The translations under genes and the position numbers were made by a program. This document shows positions 42,373-42,567 of a stretch of 42,567 nt of DNA, one piece after another (positions within the stretch are counted from its first letter, which is position 1; every line of letters begins with the position of its first letter). The notes beneath the pieces were generated by a model. The model was not told the origin of the DNA. It did no database searches and worked only from the letters and a program-made list of their open reading frames with translations. The DNA is from Clostridia bacterium (GTDB lineage: Bacteria; Bacillota; Clostridia; Christensenellales; CAG-138). The stretch spans positions 1 to 42,567 of the forward strand of contig JAFWMS010000026.1 in NCBI GenBank assembly GCA_017545535.1, read 5' to 3'.

Positions 42373-42567
42373 GTCAAAGCTGTCGCGAGAAACGAGCGCG
42401 AGCGCCGGTGGAAACGGGGCAGCAAGCACCTTGAAAACTATATAGCGAAACAACAAACAAGCCAAGTTGATTCTTAGTAATTGAGAGACAACAAGCGCGA
42501 AAAGCGAAACGACCAAGCGAAGTTAAAAAGAACCAGACAGCGGAAACGCTGTAATAGATTGAACTCA
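42373..42567 (+). ncRNA. rRNA operon leader (16S precursor 5' part)
   Basis: The transcript leader has CACCTTGAAAACTATATAG, the standard boxA-adjacent/ribosomal leader string of Clostridia, then an A-rich stretch and hairpin CAGCG-GAAA-CGCTG (42538-42551). It ends in TTGAACTCA, which commonly stands just before the AGAGTTTGATC start of 16S rRNA, so the mature 16S should begin a few bases past the window end. No mature rRNA base is claimed. Confidence 0.75.

Overview
The window is about 60% GC, has very dense coding, Shine-Dalgarno-led operons, sigma-A type promoters of TTGACA-N17-TATACT form and many intrinsic terminators. Gene content points to a high-GC member of the Bacillota, most likely a gut Clostridia lineage such as Oscillospirales or Christensenellales: PyrR attenuation, the ycsF/kip-type oxoproline locus, XRE-DUF6773 and MarR-ABC-ABC cassettes, a Clostridia-style HflX with an N-terminal extension, a phage-type holin pair and (TPEP)n-linker lipoproteins. 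No CRISPR array, IS element, tRNA or complete rRNA was seen. The species assignment is inference.

Layout. 1-821: 3' end of a Thr/Pro-linker exported protein. 876-1589 (-): TauE/SafE-type exporter with a palindromic operator. 1767-6603 (+): oxoproline operon pxpA-pxpB-pxpC, a DUF1445 (D-glutamate cyclase-like) enzyme and an NRAMP-like carrier that lacks the metal-site motifs. 6702-10561 (-): arginine deiminase, preceded by a lipoprotein pair (metallophosphoesterase, then M15 peptidase). 10784-11584 (+): XRE regulator. 11647-12666 (-): divergent PRPP synthetase. 12843-15400 (+): membrane-anchored protein, then radA. 15560-16852 (-): M18 aminopeptidase. 16956-20233 (+): JAMM-HflX, SDR enzyme, AAA ATPase. 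20347-24490 (+): MarR and a heterodimeric ABC exporter. 24712-25372 (+): XRE and DUF6773. 25543-26142 (-): xpt. 26309-26968 (+): DUF2461. 27036-29179 (+): PyrR leader, pyrR, uracil permease. 29363-31930 (+): gdhA, nuclease-like protein, VOC protein. 32014-34987 (+): Zn/Mn ABC importer with an extra lipoprotein. 35209-36609 (-): MATE exporter. 36971-37565 (+): orphan holin-like pair. 37741-39543 (+): alpha/beta hydrolase and a secreted protein. 39644-42184 (-): DUF695/RraB-like protein and a short AlaRS. 42344-end (+): rRNA operon promoter and leader, with the 16S gene expected just past the window edge.

How the genes fit together. Several units concern glutamate, nitrogen and nucleobase economy: oxoproline to glutamate, arginine deiminase, glutamate dehydrogenase, PRPP synthesis, xanthine salvage and PyrR-regulated uracil uptake. 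Others are transport and stress units (Zn importer, MATE, ABC exporter). The most notable pattern is that five unrelated genes have a good promoter whose -10 box lies only 6-9 nt before the ATG, with no Shine-Dalgarno sequence. This predicts leaderless mRNAs in a genome that otherwise uses Shine-Dalgarno starts. Second are the HflX GTPase fused to a RadC/JAMM-like domain and the NRAMP-like carrier without its metal-binding motifs inside the oxoproline operon. All calls come from reading the sequence; no database search was run.
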